A stretch of DNA of 64,000 nt from Pararhizobium polonicum (GTDB lineage: Bacteria > Pseudomonadota > Alphaproteobacteria > Rhizobiales > Rhizobiaceae): contig NZ_LGLV01000015.1 in the NCBI RefSeq assembly GCF_001687365.1, positions 1 through 64,000 of the forward strand, read 5' to 3'. Below are positions 42,971 through 51,159 of this stretch, in pieces (within the stretch, counting starts at the first letter, position 1; each line of letters begins with the position of its first letter). The notes below the pieces were generated by a model. It had not been told where the DNA came from. It saw only the letters and a list, made by a program, of their open reading frames with translations, and ran no database searches. The position numbers and the translations under genes were made by a program.

Positions 42971-44239
42971 TTGTTCCATTCCTTTTTTCCTAAACCGAAG
43001 CTGTTTTTTATCTCGGCTTTCCTATGGGCCATCCTAGTCATCGGATCTTGGTATGCAGGGGGAAGTGCGCTAGGTTCCGCACTCGGCTTTGCGGCCCGCG
43101 ATCCCAATGCCGGGGTGGATGTTTCGCTGTTCTGGTCCGGGGCGTTCTTGTGGTTCTACATTTATTACGCGGTGGCCACTGCGGTCTTTTCCGCCTTCTG
43201 GTTCTGGTACGCTCCCCACCGCTGGCAATACTGGTCGGTGGTGGGAAGCTCTTTGATTGTCTTCGTGACCTATTTTTCGGTGCAGGTCAGCGTTGCATTC
43301 AATGCTTGGTACGGCCCCTACTATGACCTCCTCCAACAGGCTATGGCGAAGACCGCCCCGGTGACGGTGGAGCAGCTCTATACCGGGCTTCTCGGGATCA
43401 CAGGCATCGCTTTCGTATCCATAACGGTCAGCGTGCTGAACCTGTTCTTCGTCAGCCACTACATCTTTCGCTGGCGCACGGCGATGAACGAATTCTACAT
43501 GGCGAACTGGTCGAAGCTTCGTCACATCGAGGGCGCTTCGCAGCGCGTGCAGGAAGATACGATGCGTTTTTCCACGACGGTCGAAGGTCTCGGTGTCGGC
43601 TTCGTCAGGGCGATCATGACGCTGATTGCCTTCATGCCGGTGCTTTTCACCTTTTCCGACAGGATCAACGAACTGCCGATCATCGGGGTGGTCCCGCATG
43701 CGCTGGTCTGGGCAGCGATCTTCTGGTCATTGTTCGGCACCCTTTTCCTGGCAGTCGTCGGAATCAAGCTGCCTGGTCTTGAATTCCGCAACCAACGCGT
43801 CGAAGCAGCCTACCGCAAGGAACTCGTCTATGGCGAAGACCATGAGGATCGGGCTCAGCCGGCGACGGTGGCCGAGCTTTTCACCAACGTTCGGAAGAAC
43901 TACTTCCGGCTCTATTTCCACTATCTCTACTTCAACATCGCCCGCTTTTTCTATCTCCGTGCGGATGACCTCTTTAGTCTGCTCGTGCTGATTCCGTCAG
44001 TCGCCGCCGGGAAGGTGACGCTGGGCGTCTTCACTCAGGTCAGCAACGTCTTCGATCAGGTGCGGTCATCGTTTCAATTCCTGATCAATTCCTGGACGAC
44101 GATCGTTGAACTGATATCCATCTATAAGCGCTTGAAGGCTTTTGAAGCCACGATCGACGATGCACCGCTGCCTGCGATCGACCAACGGTACCTTGAGCGC
44201 GAAGAAACCGACGGTGAACTCACGGCCGACAAGCCGTAA
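42971..44239 (+). CDS. bacA: Peptide antibiotic transporter SbmA/BacA
   Basis: This protein of about 422 residues is BacA/SbmA, a proton-driven inner-membrane importer of peptides. It shows the family start [15 protein letters not shown], several long hydrophobic helices, and [36 protein letters not shown] and [17 protein letters not shown]. In rhizobia it is needed to survive plant NCR peptides during bacteroid formation and affects very-long-chain lipid A; in Brucella it supports chronic infection. The TTG at 42971 gives the normal family N-terminus; GTG 42935 would add 12 unusual residues. A strong terminator follows the stop. Confidence 0.93.
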   Translation: MFHSFFPKPKLFFISAFLWAILVIGSWYAGGSALGSALGFAARDPNAGVDVSLFWSGAFLWFYIYYAVATAVFSAFWFWYAPHRWQYWSVVGSSLIVFVTYFSVQVSVAFNAWYGPYYDLLQQAMAKTAPVTVEQLYTGLLGITGIAFVSITVSVLNLFFVSHYIFRWRTAMNEFYMANWSKLRHIEGASQRVQEDTMRFSTTVEGLGVGFVRAIMTLIAFMPVLFTFSDRINELPIIGVVPHALVWAAIFWSLFGTLFLAVVGIKLPGLEFRNQRVEAAYRKELVYGEDHEDRAQPATVAELFTNVRKNYFRLYFHYLYFNIARFFYLRADDLFSLLVLIPSVAAGKVTLGVFTQVSNVFDQVRSSFQFLINSWTTIVELISIYKRLKAFEATIDDAPLPAIDQRYLEREETDGELTADKP

Positions 44240-44262
44240 GCGGAGAGTTCACGAAAACAACA

Positions 44263-45270
44263 TCAAAAGGCGGAGCGATCCGCCTTTTTCTGTTTGGCGA
44301 TCAGCGGCAGTGCCTCGGCATAGCTGACGCAGGCGACGTCCTGTCTGCCGCAGGTCTCGGTCAGGAACCGGTCGAGCGCCCGCCAATAGGCGCCGCCGTT
44401 CATTTCGACGAAATGGAAGCCGAGCTGCAGCGGAATGCGGTCACCCTGATATTGTGCCGCGAAGGCTTTCCGGTAGGCGTCCAGCGCCCGCTCTTCGAAG
44501 GCGGCGCTGTCCTTTCTGTTCTCCACGCCCATCGAGTGGCGGACGAAGAGATTGTAGTCCATGCCGATCACCCGGCGCTGCTGCGGACCTTCCGGAATGA
44601 GCGGCAGTCCGAAGCGGGGCATGCCGTCCGCATCCGACGGCCAGCCGGGGCCCTTGGTGACGAGGCTTGCATCATAGGTAAAGCCCGCCTGTTTGAGCGC
44701 GGGCAGCAAACCGTCGCTGAGCGACAGGTAGGGTGCACGGAATCCCTTGATATCTTTGGCTGCGAAATCCGCCCAGCCCTGCGGTTCCTCGCTTTCGATG
44801 CCGCCCGCCTTCCAGGCATTTGCAAGAGCCGCGTGAAAAGAGGTGAACTCTTGTTTCCAGTCCGCAGCGCTCCAGCCCTTGCCGTCGAAATGGCCGCAGG
44901 CATGGCTGCCGATGTCATGGCCGTCCAGATGCGCCTGCCAGATATGGCGGGCGCGGGCCTGAACCTCTTCGCGGCTCTGGGCGAAGCCGACATTGGAGCG
45001 CCCGGCCTTCTGGCCCGGCGCCTGATAGGCCTTGCCGCCTTCCGCTCTGGTCATCAGGAAGGTGCAGGAGAGGAAGTAGGTGAAATGCGCGCCTGTCCGC
45101 TTGGCCATTTCCAGGCTCTTGTCCCAGAGCCGGTTGTCATGGGCGCCATCGAAGGAGATGATGACGAGCTGCTTGCGCTCGGGAGCAACCGGCGGCTCGA
45201 CGGCATGGGCGAGGGCGGGGACCAGTGCCAATGCGGCAGCAAGGCCGGAAGCGGTGGAAAATCGGGGCAT
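44263..45270 (-). CDS. Secreted polysaccharide deacetylase family protein
   Basis: This 335-residue protein has a Sec signal peptide (MPRFSTASGLAAALALVPAL, cleavage near AHAVEP) and a NodB-like deacetylase fold. It has IISFDGAHDN with the catalytic Asp pair region, DIGSHACGHFDGKGW with the metal-binding histidines, and FRAPYLSLSDGLLPAL. It is probably periplasmic and may deacetylate a cell-envelope or exopolysaccharide; the substrate is unknown. AAGG precedes the ATG by 8 nt. Its last codon overlaps the bacA terminator stem. No signature of PuuE is present. Confidence 0.82.
   Translation of the reverse strand: MPRFSTASGLAAALALVPALAHAVEPPVAPERKQLVIISFDGAHDNRLWDKSLEMAKRTGAHFTYFLSCTFLMTRAEGGKAYQAPGQKAGRSNVGFAQSREEVQARARHIWQAHLDGHDIGSHACGHFDGKGWSAADWKQEFTSFHAALANAWKAGGIESEEPQGWADFAAKDIKGFRAPYLSLSDGLLPALKQAGFTYDASLVTKGPGWPSDADGMPRFGLPLIPEGPQQRRVIGMDYNLFVRHSMGVENRKDSAAFEERALDAYRKAFAAQYQGDRIPLQLGFHFVEMNGGAYWRALDRFLTETCGRQDVACVSYAEALPLIAKQKKADRSAF
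44265..44289 (+). terminator. Strong Rho-independent terminator of bacA
   Basis: AAAAGGCGGA (44265-44274), a GCGA loop and TCCGCCTTTTT (44279-44289) form a classic intrinsic terminator 25 nt after the bacA stop. The stem overlaps the last base of the convergent deacetylase gene. Confidence 0.9.
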
Positions 45271-45407
45271 GCGAAAACCTTGGGCGGCGGATAAGGGATC
45301 GCGACCCCTGACCCAAGAATGCGGCAATCCTTTGATCGCTCTGGAAAAAGGTCGGCGTTACCGATATGCGATAGGTTCGGAATTCATAACAGTCACGGGT
45401 GTCACGC

Positions 45408-45995
45408 ATGGCCTTTCTCATCCTCGGTATCATCATCTTCCTGGGCATCCATCTGGTCAAAAGTTTTGCGCCCGGTCTTCGCGCCGCGATCGTCACGCAG
45501 GGCGGTGTCGGGCTTTGGCATGCCATTCACGGGTTTTGTGCTCTCCTGGGCCTCTGTCTGATCGTCTATGGGTTCGATGTGTCGCGGGCAACGACCGGTA
45601 TTCTCTACACGCCGCCGAAGTTTCTCACGCATATCGCGCTGACGCTGATGCTGATCGCCTTCATCTGTCTGGCCGCGGCCTTCCTGCCCGCCGGCCGGAT
45701 CAAGACCGCGACGAAGCATCCCGCCGTTCTGGCCATCAAGATCTGGGCGCTGGCGCATCTGATGGCGAACGGCGAGGTCAATTCCGTGTTGCTGTTCGGC
45801 TCGTTTCTCATCTGGGGCGTGCTTCTGCGCATCTCGATGAAGCGCCGCTGGCGGGCGGGAAGCGTGACGCATCCGGTCTTCGTGTCCTACACATACGATG
45901 CCATCGCGGTCATCGTGGCGCTGGCCGTCTATGTTTTGTTTATCTGGAAGTTGCATGAACTGCTGATCGGCGTTGCGCCGATTGTCATGGGCTAA
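45408..45995 (+). CDS. NnrU-family membrane protein
   Basis: This 195-residue membrane protein matches the NnrU family: FLILGIIIFLGIHLVKSFAP at the start, WHAIHGFCALLGLCLIVYGF, and HLMANGEVNSVLLFGSFLIW with conserved His and Asn. About five to six helices are predicted. NnrU proteins were named from denitrification clusters and may bind haem or assist nitric oxide metabolism, but many lie outside such clusters, as here. ATG 45408 is taken; GTG 45399 is possible. Confidence 0.85.
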   Translation: MAFLILGIIIFLGIHLVKSFAPGLRAAIVTQGGVGLWHAIHGFCALLGLCLIVYGFDVSRATTGILYTPPKFLTHIALTLMLIAFICLAAAFLPAGRIKTATKHPAVLAIKIWALAHLMANGEVNSVLLFGSFLIWGVLLRISMKRRWRAGSVTHPVFVSYTYDAIAVIVALAVYVLFIWKLHELLIGVAPIVMG

Positions 45996-46113
45996 TTGGA
46001 GCTAATCGGGGCTAAATCGCGCTGCCCCCTTACAACGGCTGCAAAATACGGTAGAAGCGCGGAAATCTTTACATTCATCTTTGCAGGGAAGGCCGGGCAA
46101 CCGGAACTTAGGA

Positions 46114-46785
46114 ATGGCGAACCAAGACGAGAGCTTTATCCGCGAAGTCAACGAAGAACTGCGTTCCGAACAGGTGAAAGCCGTCTGGGCGCGGTTTGGC
46201 AGCATCTTCATCGGGATCGCCATTCTGATCGTGCTGGGAACCATCGGCAAAGTCGGCTACGAATACTGGCATGAAACCTCGGCCTCCAAGTCGGGCGACG
46301 AGTTCCTCGCAGCGTTGACGCTGTCGAAGGAAAACAAGACCGACGAGGCGCTCGCAGCGCTGAACACGCTGGAGAAGGACGGCTACGGTGCCTATCCGGT
46401 GCTGGCAAAGATGCGGGCCGCAACCCTGCAGGCGCAGAAGGGCGACACGGCAGCCGCCGTTCAGATCTTCTCCGATATCGCCAAGGATGCCAGCCTGCCG
46501 CAGGCGATGCGCGATGCCGCCCGCATGCGCGCCGCCTATCTGCTGGTCGATACCGGTACCTACGAGCAGGTTTCGGCCGAGGCTGAACAGCTGGCCGTTC
46601 CCGGCAATGGACTGCGGCATTCGGCGCGCGAAGCGCTGGGGCTCGCCGCCTACAAGGCCGGCGACATGGCCAAGGCCAAGACCTGGTTCCAGCAGATCGC
46701 TGATGATGCCGAGACCCCGCGCAATCTGGCAAACCGCGCCCAGATGCTGCTTGATCTGATTACCGCAAGCGGAAAGGTGTCCTGA
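46114..46785 (+). CDS. YfgM-like tetratricopeptide membrane protein
   Basis: This 223-residue protein has a single N-terminal transmembrane helix (GSIFIGIAILIVLGTIGKVG, about 29-48) and a periplasmic TPR-like domain with helical repeats (SGDEFLAALTLSKENKTDEA, AREALGLAAYKAGDMAKAKT). It belongs to the YfgM/TPR_21 family, which in E. coli associates with the Sec translocon and periplasmic chaperones. Its position directly before der matches the yfgM-bamB-der arrangement of enterobacteria, though bamB is missing here. The ATG at 46114 follows GGAACTTAGGA. Confidence 0.85.
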   Translation: MANQDESFIREVNEELRSEQVKAVWARFGSIFIGIAILIVLGTIGKVGYEYWHETSASKSGDEFLAALTLSKENKTDEALAALNTLEKDGYGAYPVLAKMRAATLQAQKGDTAAAVQIFSDIAKDASLPQAMRDAARMRAAYLLVDTGTYEQVSAEAEQLAVPGNGLRHSAREALGLAAYKAGDMAKAKTWFQQIADDAETPRNLANRAQMLLDLITASGKVS

Positions 46786-46810
46786 ACGGACGCCCAAGAA
46801 AACAAAATTG

Positions 46811-46850
46811 GAGCATGATATTTCCGGATAGGCTTTCCGGTATCATGCTC
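46811..46850. repeat. Short palindromic repeat between the YfgM-like gene and der
   Basis: GAGCATGATA (46811-46820) and TATCATGCTC (46841-46850) are perfect 10-bp arms, with an inner CCGGA/TCCGG pair. The GAGCATGAT...ATCATGCTC form with a CCGG-rich centre looks like the abundant short palindromes of Rhizobiales genomes. It starts 25 nt after the upstream stop and may act as a terminator or mRNA-stabilising element. Confidence 0.65.
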
Positions 46851-46868
46851 TGAAGACAGGATTGTTCG

Positions 46869-48293
46869 ATGAACTTCACCGTCGCCATCGTAGGGCGCCC
46901 CAATGTCGGAAAGTCGACGCTTTTCAACCGTCTGGTTGGCAAGAAGCTGGCGCTTGTCGACGATACGCCGGGTGTGACCCGCGACCGGCGGCCGGGCGAT
47001 GCCAAGCTCGTCGATCTGCGCTTCACCATCATCGACACCGCCGGTCTCGAGCAATCCGGTCCGGAAACGCTTCAGGGTCGGATGTGGCTACAAACGGAAG
47101 CGGCCATCGATGAGGCCGACCTGACGCTGTTCGTCGTCGATGCCAAGTACGGCCTGACACCGGCCGACGAGACGCTGGGCGAAATGCTGCGCCGCCGTGG
47201 CAAGCCCGTGGTGCTGGTCGCCAACAAATCCGAGGCCAAGGGCTCCGATGGCGGCTATTACGACGCCTTCACGCTGGGGCTCGGCGAGCCCGTCGCCATC
47301 TCGGCCGAACATGGCCAGGGCATGATCGATCTGCGTGATGCCATCGTCGCGGCACTCGGCGAAGACCGCGCCTTCCCGCCGGAGATCGACGAGCCGGAGA
47401 TCAATGTCGATCTGCGCGGCGGGGACGGGGACGACGTCGACGACGACTACGAGCCGGAATATGACGACACCAAGCCCTTGCGTGTGGCGATCATCGGCCG
47501 TCCGAACGCCGGAAAGTCGACGCTGATCAACCGCTTCCTCGGCGAGGACCGGCTGCTCACCGGCCCCGAGGCCGGCATCACCCGCGATAGCATTTCTGTC
47601 GAGTGGGACTGGCGCGGCCGTACCATCAAGATGTTCGATACCGCTGGCATGCGCAAGAAGGCGCGGGTGCAGGAGAAGCTCGAAAAGCTCTCCGTAGCCG
47701 ACAGCCTGCGCTCCATCCGGTTTGCCGAATCCGTCGTCATCGTCTTCGACGCGACCATTCCCTTCGAAAAGCAGGACCTGCAGCTGGTCGATCTCGTCGC
47801 CCGCGAAGGCCGCGCCGCGATCCTCGCCTTCAACAAGTGGGATCTGGTCGAGGATACGCAGGCGCTTCTGGCCGATCTGCGCGAAAAGACCGAGCGGCTG
47901 CTGCCGCAGGTGCGCGGCATTCGCGCCGTGCCGATCGCCGGCCAGACGGGCTACGGCCTCGACAAGCTGATGCAGTCGATCATCGACACGGACAAGACCT
48001 GGAACCGCCGCGTCTCCACCGCCAAGCTGAACAAATGGCTGGAATCGCAGCAGATTCAGCATCCGCCGCCGGCCGTCTCCGGCCGCCGCCTGAAGCTGAA
48101 ATATATGACGCAGGTCAAGGCCCGCCCGCCGGGCTTCATGATCTCCTGCACGCGACCGGAATCGGTTCCGGAAAGCTACATCCGTTATCTGACCAACGGC
48201 TTGCGTGCCGATTTCCAGATGCCGGGCGTGCCGATCCGTATTCATCTCAGGGCGTCGGAAAATCCGTTCGAGAACCGCAAGAAGAAGCGGTAG
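46869..48293 (+). CDS. der: Ribosome assembly GTPase Der (EngA)
   Basis: This 474-residue protein has two GTPase domains and a C-terminal KH-like domain. The first G1 motif is GRPNVGKST (about 9-17) with DTAGLE and NKSEAK; the second is GRPNAGKST (about 209-217) with [10 protein letters not shown] and NKWDLVED. Between them is an acidic linker ([19 protein letters not shown]), longer than in E. coli and typical of alphaproteobacteria. It is essential for 50S subunit maturation. CAGGA lies 8 nt before the ATG. Confidence 0.97.
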   Translation: MNFTVAIVGRPNVGKSTLFNRLVGKKLALVDDTPGVTRDRRPGDAKLVDLRFTIIDTAGLEQSGPETLQGRMWLQTEAAIDEADLTLFVVDAKYGLTPADETLGEMLRRRGKPVVLVANKSEAKGSDGGYYDAFTLGLGEPVAISAEHGQGMIDLRDAIVAALGEDRAFPPEIDEPEINVDLRGGDGDDVDDDYEPEYDDTKPLRVAIIGRPNAGKSTLINRFLGEDRLLTGPEAGITRDSISVEWDWRGRTIKMFDTAGMRKKARVQEKLEKLSVADSLRSIRFAESVVIVFDATIPFEKQDLQLVDLVAREGRAAILAFNKWDLVEDTQALLADLREKTERLLPQVRGIRAVPIAGQTGYGLDKLMQSIIDTDKTWNRRVSTAKLNKWLESQQIQHPPPAVSGRRLKLKYMTQVKARPPGFMISCTRPESVPESYIRYLTNGLRADFQMPGVPIRIHLRASENPFENRKKKR

Positions 48294-48309
48294 GACTTGG
48301 TCTCGGTGC

Positions 48310-48699
48310 CTACCAGGTGATGAAGGTGGGGCTATAGGCGGCGACATTGCGGTCGCGCGTGACAAGTGCCAGCGGTTCCGTGATGGCCTGCGCGATCAGC
48401 AGACGGTCGAATGGGTCGGCGTGAGCGGTGACGACTTTTTCGGTCGCTGCCGCATGTTCAGCGGTTATATCCAGAATACGGCTTCCGGCATTGGTGAAAT
48501 GACGGATGGCCTCATACCCGCTGAATGGCATGGCCTTATCTCTGCCAACCATGAACTTGATCGAGATTTCCCAAATGCTGGCGGTCGAAACATAGGTCTG
48601 ATTGGCCGGGTCGCGCAGAATGGCTTTGATCTTTGAAGACAGCATTTCGGGCGACGAGATCGCCCATATCGCCACGTGGGTGTCCAGAAGAAGATTCAT
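48310..48699 (-). CDS. PIN-domain toxin, VapC type
   Basis: This 129-residue PIN protein reads MNLLLDTHVAIWAISSPEML (D6) at the N-terminus, has VSTASIWEISIK with the conserved Glu, and HADPFDRLLIAQAITEPLAL with the catalytic Asp pair, then LVTRDRNVAAYSP. The LLLDTHVxLW start is typical of one VapC subgroup. It overlaps its antitoxin by ATGA. It sits immediately after der, convergent with it. Confidence 0.92.
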   Translation of the reverse strand: MNLLLDTHVAIWAISSPEMLSSKIKAILRDPANQTYVSTASIWEISIKFMVGRDKAMPFSGYEAIRHFTNAGSRILDITAEHAAATEKVVTAHADPFDRLLIAQAITEPLALVTRDRNVAAYSPTFITW

Positions 48700-48950
48700 T
48701 CTTCCTTCAACCCGAAAAGCTTGGCCACCTCTTCATCAAGAGCATTGAAGTCTTCCAGCGACATCGGCGGGAACTGGCCTTCGAGAAGGCCAAGCCGCAT
48801 TCCCCTTTTTTGGCTTTGTGACAGCGGCACCAGCCGCGCCGCCGGCTTGCCGTCACGCGCGATGATGATCTCGTCTTCCGCACCGCTTTCAACAGCACTG
48901 ACAAGTTGAGAAAGCCGCGTCTTGGCTTCCAGCATGTTGACGGTCGTCAT
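48696..48950 (-). CDS. Phd/YefM-family antitoxin
   Basis: This 84-residue antitoxin has the Phd/YefM fold: MTTVNMLEAKTRLSQLVSAV and EIIIARDGKPAARLVPL. The C-terminal MSLEDFNALDEEVAKLFGL is the likely toxin-binding helix. AAGGGAG precedes the ATG at 48950 by 6 nt; a longer frame to 48995 lacks support. The pair is probably autoregulated through the direct repeats at 48966-48990. Confidence 0.9.
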   Translation of the reverse strand: MTTVNMLEAKTRLSQLVSAVESGAEDEIIIARDGKPAARLVPLSQSQKRGMRLGLLEGQFPPMSLEDFNALDEEVAKLFGLKEE

Positions 48951-48965
48951 TGCAACTCCCTTAGC

Positions 48966-48990
48966 TAAGGTTGACCAAGGGTAAGGTTGA
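48966..48990. promoter_or_regulatory. Direct repeats upstream of the 48.7 kb toxin-antitoxin pair
   Basis: TAAGGTTGA occurs at 48966-48974 and again at 48982-48990, a 16-bp period, ending 16 bp before the antitoxin start codon. It is a plausible operator, inferred from position. Confidence 0.45.
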
Positions 48991-49015
48991 ATCACCGAAA
49001 TTGCAATATTTCGAT

Positions 49016-49936
49016 TTATACGCCGCGCTCCAGCTTCTCCTTGGGGACCAGTGCTCCGTGATGCTGGATGACCGAAGCCGCCGTTGCGGCGGCGAAACCG
49101 GCAGCGGCGACCGGATCGCCATCGATGGCATGGTGGGCAAGGAACGCGCCGTTGAAGCTGTCGCCGGCGCTGGTCGTGTCGACGATCTTTTCCACCTTGG
49201 CCGACGGGACGAACTCGGGCGCCTTGCCGCCAAAACTCAGGGTCACGCCATAGGCCCCGTCCTTGACGACGATGTTTTCGACGCCAAGAGCCCGATACCG
49301 CGCAATCGTCGCGGCGATATCGGCATCGCCGAAATGCGCGGCTTCGTCATCGAAACTCGGCATGACGAGGCTGGATGCCCGCGCGCCGGCGGAGATCGTG
49401 TCCAGCATGGTGGCCTTGTCGTTCCAGAGCCGTGGCCGGATGTTGGGATCGAAAACGACGCGCTTGCCCGCTGCCTTGGCGCGGCGCAATTCGGAGAGCA
49501 GCGTTTCGACGGCTGACGGGGCAAGGATCGCCAGCGTGATGCCGGAAAAGACGATGATATCGGAGGCTTCGATGGCTGCACGCAGGTGGTCGGCGTCGTC
49601 GGCCAGCGTCTTGGCGGCGGAGACCGAACGCCAGTAGGAAAAGCTGCGTTCGCCATCCTTCAGATGGATCATGTAGAGACCGGGCGAGCGGCCCTCGACG
49701 CGGCGGATATGGCCGGTGCCGACACCGGTCTTTTCGATGAAGGCAAGCATTTCATCGGAGACCGTATCGGTGCCGACGGCGGTGAGGTAATCGACCGACC
49801 AGTTCTTGGGCAGGAAAAGCCGGGCGTAGTAGGCGGTGTTGAAGGTATCGCCGGCATAGCCCTTGCGCAGGAGGTCGCCCTCGGCCTGCATCAGTTCCAC
49901 CATGCACTCACCGATCGAAAGCAGCCTGCCCACCAT
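49016..49936 (-). CDS. kdgK: 2-Keto-3-deoxygluconate kinase (PfkB family)
   Basis: This 306-residue PfkB-family kinase has SIGECMVELMQ, the substrate region GYAGDTFNTAYYARL and the C-terminal DTTSAGDSFNGAFLAHH with the catalytic Asp. GDTFN and the C-terminal spacing favour 2-keto-3-deoxygluconate kinase, giving KDPG for the Entner-Doudoroff route; another sugar kinase is possible. GGGGAG precedes the ATG at 49936. It follows the Ldh-family gene by 13 nt on the same strand, so the two are an operon. Confidence 0.85.
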   Translation of the reverse strand: MVGRLLSIGECMVELMQAEGDLLRKGYAGDTFNTAYYARLFLPKNWSVDYLTAVGTDTVSDEMLAFIEKTGVGTGHIRRVEGRSPGLYMIHLKDGERSFSYWRSVSAAKTLADDADHLRAAIEASDIIVFSGITLAILAPSAVETLLSELRRAKAAGKRVVFDPNIRPRLWNDKATMLDTISAGARASSLVMPSFDDEAAHFGDADIAATIARYRALGVENIVVKDGAYGVTLSFGGKAPEFVPSAKVEKIVDTTSAGDSFNGAFLAHHAIDGDPVAAAGFAAATAASVIQHHGALVPKEKLERGV

Positions 49937-49949
49937 GAAAGTCTCCCCG

Positions 49950-50963
49950 CTATCCATGCCCTTTTGCGAAAGCGGAGATACGGCTTACCAGCGCGGAAGG
50001 CAAGCGGATGCCGTCGCTGTGGGCGGTAATGGACGACGCGAATTTAGAGGCTCCGGGGATATGAATGCCGTAGCCGGTTGAAAGCCGCGTCAGCTGTATG
50101 TCCAACCGGTCCTCGAAGCCTTCGTCGAGCAGCGAGGGGGCGATGGCGATGACGGTGAGGCCGCTACCAGGTGTCTGTTCGCCGTTGGCGAAACCAGGCG
50201 CATCGAGCGACCAGTTGGCACCGCTGACGCCGGCCGCCAGCACCTCGACCATGAGCGCGATATTGGCGCCGCGTGCCCCTCCGAAAGCGCGCATGGCGCC
50301 TTTCATCGCCTCCGTTGCGTCCGTGGTCGGCTGGCCTTGCGCATCGACGGCCCAGCCGGGCGGTATCTGTTCGCCGCGCGCCGCTGTCTCGCGGATATTG
50401 ACGAAAGCCGTGGCACTGGAGGATTGGTCGATGAGCAGCGGGGCGGCGCCCTTGCGCGGTGCTGCGAAGGCGAGCGGGTTGGTGCAATAGACCGGCTTTC
50501 CGCCGCCCGAACCGGCGATCAGTGCCGGACCATTGGTTGCGGCGAGGCCGACAAGGCCCTGTTCCGCGAGCCGGAAAACATAATCGCCGAGTTCGCCGGA
50601 TGTATAGCTGTTTGCCTGAGCAAACAGCGCGATGCCGAAGGTCCGGGCTTTTTCGGCAAGGTCATCGAACGCGAGATCGAAGCTGAGCTGCGCGATGCCG
50701 CCATCGGCATCGATGCGGATCAATGCGGGGGCAGGGTCCGTCCGTCTCGGTTCGGCCTTGCCATTGATGCGTCCGGCAAGGAGGCTTTCGAGATAATCGA
50801 CCAGATGGGAAAAGCCGACGGCGTGCGAACTGCGCGCTTCGGCATCCACCGTGGCACGAGCAAGCGATGCCGCCATTGCCGCGTTGGCACCTGCACTGGT
50901 AAGGGCAGCGACCGCGAATGCGTGTGCAGCCGTAAGACTGAACGTCACCATGTCTTCGGTCAT
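49950..50963 (-). CDS. Ldh/YlbC-family NAD(P)-dependent oxidoreductase
   Basis: This 337-residue enzyme of the malate/L-lactate dehydrogenase-like (Ldh family) fold has EARSSHAVGFSHLVDYLESL, ANSYTSGELGDYVFRLAEQG, LAATNGPALIAGSGG and PVYCTNPLAFAAPRKGAAPL. The family includes 2,3-diketogulonate reductase, ureidoglycolate dehydrogenase and delta1-piperideine-2-carboxylate reductase, so the substrate is open. Linkage to kdgK suggests a sugar-acid keto reductase. GGAG lies 5 nt before the ATG. It is divergent from the alpha-glucosidase gene. Confidence 0.82.
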   Translation of the reverse strand: MTEDMVTFSLTAAHAFAVAALTSAGANAAMAASLARATVDAEARSSHAVGFSHLVDYLESLLAGRINGKAEPRRTDPAPALIRIDADGGIAQLSFDLAFDDLAEKARTFGIALFAQANSYTSGELGDYVFRLAEQGLVGLAATNGPALIAGSGGGKPVYCTNPLAFAAPRKGAAPLLIDQSSSATAFVNIRETAARGEQIPPGWAVDAQGQPTTDATEAMKGAMRAFGGARGANIALMVEVLAAGVSGANWSLDAPGFANGEQTPGSGLTVIAIAPSLLDEGFEDRLDIQLTRLSTGYGIHIPGASKFASSITAHSDGIRLPSALVSRISAFAKGHG

Positions 50964-51159
50964 TGGATCTCCAGCGTGGCCTTGCGGCTGTCATTGATGC
51001 ATGGGGCGCCCGGCGGAAATCGGCCGACAGAGCAGCCTGTCATCATCATTTTTGCATCGGCATCCGTCAATCTCCGCAAACGGCGGGGCAAGGCGTTTAC
51101 TCGCTCCGGCAGCAACGATACATCTTTGCGATGTATCCCTGTGTTCGCGGAGTTTTCTA

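Noticed and set aside
44263-45270. NodB chitooligosaccharide deacetylase
   Set aside because: The protein has a signal peptide and different spacing around the histidines, and no nodA or nodC is present.
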